Source of the DNA: Pseudomonas sp. PD9R
GTDB lineage: Bacteria; Pseudomonadota; Gammaproteobacteria; Pseudomonadales; Pseudomonadaceae
Length of the DNA: 64,000 nucleotides
Direction of reading: 5' to 3'
Assembly: GCF_019200975.1 (NCBI RefSeq)
Contig: NZ_JAHTMR010000007.1
Span: 219,026 to 283,025 of the forward strand
Shown here piece after piece: positions 63,271 to 64,000 of this stretch. The notes beneath the pieces are model-generated. The model did no database searches. It saw only the letters and a program-made list of their open reading frames with translations, and was not told the DNA's origin. The stretch's first letter is position 1. Each line of letters opens with the position of its first letter. Made by a program: the position numbers and the translations under genes.

Positions 63271-63293
63271 AAAAGGCCCTTCAAGGGCCTTTT
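63271..63293. terminator. Terminator attached to mvaT relic B
   Basis: AAAAGGCCCTT-CAAGGGCCTTTT, homologous to the terminator of the intact mvaT-type gene. It also separates this block from the convergent ydiJ 3' fragment. Confidence 0.85.
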
Positions 63294-63355
63294 GGTATTT
63301 CATTCGAGAGATGCGGTTGAACTGCCTCATACGGATGACATGAGGCGGCGTTAAC

Positions 63356-63716
63356 TCAGTGAGTGGCTTCCCGCACGACAGCGAGAAGAGCCTGAAGCGG
63401 ATGTAAAATCGTGACACCTTCCTTGCGTTTAACCTGGCTACGGCAAGAATACCCATCAGCCAGAAGGCGGCCTGAACGATTGAATTTCTCCACGAGTGGG
63501 CCCCAAGATTGACCATAGATAACATCAGAAGTCTTTGCGTTCTGTGCCTCGTGCCCGTAAGTGCCAGACATACCACAGCAGCCACTCGCTTGAACCTGTA
63601 ACTTGAGCCCCATCCTTTCATATATTTGCTGCCAAAGGGCGACGCTGCCTGGCTCGTTGGTTTTCTCCGTGCAATGCGGAAGAAAGTAATAGGTTTCACC
63701 TTCCTTCGCCTCGTCC
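63356..63716 (-). pseudogene. YdiJ-like oxidoreductase, 3' part of the split gene
   Basis: The minus strand encodes, from the IS66 boundary, DEAKEGETYYFLPHCTEKTN, then EPGSVALWQQIYERMGLKLQ, QASGCCGMSGTYGHEAQN, LLADGYSCRSQVKR and HPLQALLAVVREATH-stop. This is the cysteine-rich (CCG) C-terminal domain of YdiJ-type enzymes that is missing from the gene at 28,599-31,299. The octamer at 63,709-63,716 is the same as at 28,599-28,606 and the codon phase agrees on both sides. Confidence 0.92.
63709..63716. repeat. 8-bp target duplication, right partner
   Basis: CCTCGTCC immediately left of the IS66 end at 63,717, identical to the octamer right of IS66 copy 1 at 28,599-28,606. Only one such duplication is expected per insertion, so both derive from the same event. 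Confidence 0.9.
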
Positions 63717-64000
63717 GTATGCGTCCGGCCAAGTCATCTACCTAGCCCCGCAAAGCCAAGACATGGTGTGCACTTAAATTTAAGTGGGCACCAGTTCTAG
63801 CCTTTTAAGCGGGTATTTCATGCAGCCAACACGCCGTTCCTACTCCAAGTCCTTCAAAGCCCAAGTCATTCAAGAGTGTGCCCAGCCCGGCGCTTCGATT
63901 GCCAGCATCGCACGCTGGCTGGGGCAAAATCTCACTCATCATCATCGAACATCTGCGTTGAAATACAGCACCCGCGTGGCATCGTCAAAGTGAACAGGCC
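63717..64000 (+). mobile_element. IS66 copy 3, left part, with internal deletion (cut by window edge)
   Basis: From GTATGCGTCCGG onward the sequence equals copy 1 (26,129 onward), but 100 bases of tnpA (26,326-26,425 in copy 1) are missing, joining CGCAC to GCTGG and shifting the tnpA frame (RWLGQNLTHHH instead of the normal continuation). The match ends at about base 63,995, where GTGAACAGG replaces GTGAACTGG. The remainder lies outside the window. With its tnpA broken, this copy depends on another for movement. Confidence 0.9.

Noticed and set aside
63244..63732. 162-codon minus-strand frame near the right end
   Set aside because: It is an out-of-frame reading of the ydiJ 3' fragment and the mvaT tail; the correct frame gives the CCG domain.

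Overview
The window is chromosomal DNA of a Pseudomonas, most likely the P. fluorescens group. This rests on gene order (secB-grxC-rhodanese opposite gpmI, then an envC-like gene, ctpA and yibQ; a hisB-hisH-hisA-hisF run with a DUF2164 gene; asmA-mutY-yggX), on REP/REPIN hairpins between genes, and on an MvaT-type H-NS protein. Family assignments come from reading the translated sequence; no database search was run.

Region 1 (1-16,984) is core genome: protein export and redox (secB, grxC), glycolysis (gpmI), cell-wall hydrolase control (envC-like, ctpA, yibQ), histidine synthesis, an OFA-type transporter, a PanM-like acetyltransferase, asmA, mutY, yggX and a tRNA-Phe gene.

Region 2 (16,985-26,128) is an integrative element that used the 3' end of tRNA-Phe: P4-type integrase, a DUF3631-like protein, an AlpA regulator, a CHC2/TOPRIM primase fused to a superfamily 3 helicase and, as AT-rich cargo, a reverse transcriptase translationally coupled to a PD-(D/E)XK-type nuclease. 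That pair is a good candidate for a little-described anti-phage reverse-transcriptase system.

Region 3 (26,129-64,000) is a 35.1 kb segment between directly repeated IS66 copies. A large ydiJ-like oxidoreductase gene is split: its 5' part lies at the left end of the segment (28,599-31,299) and its 3' part at the right end (63,356-63,716). The same 8-bp target duplication sits at both break points and the halves join in frame to 1017 codons. The segment is therefore circularly permuted relative to the ancestral gene order, as expected if a circle carrying one IS66 recombined into another IS66.

The segment holds a catabolic cluster (ydiJ-like, RraA-like, 2-hydroxyacid dehydrogenase, MFS symporter, double IclR regulator), an SDR/LysR pair, a LysR gene with a truncated 3-hydroxyisobutyrate dehydrogenase gene, an IS2-like element on a deletion junction, TniB and TniQ-type transposition genes, two small proteins resembling the MvaT oligomerisation domain without its DNA-binding domain, a second IS66, an SOS-controlled umuDC pair with an older umuC relic, a GmrSD-like DUF262 nuclease, an intact mvaT-type gene and many small unknown genes. 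The 3' end of mvaT plus its terminator occurs three times. In the unpermuted order these copies frame two successive gene cassettes, so the 3' end of mvaT may serve as an insertion site.
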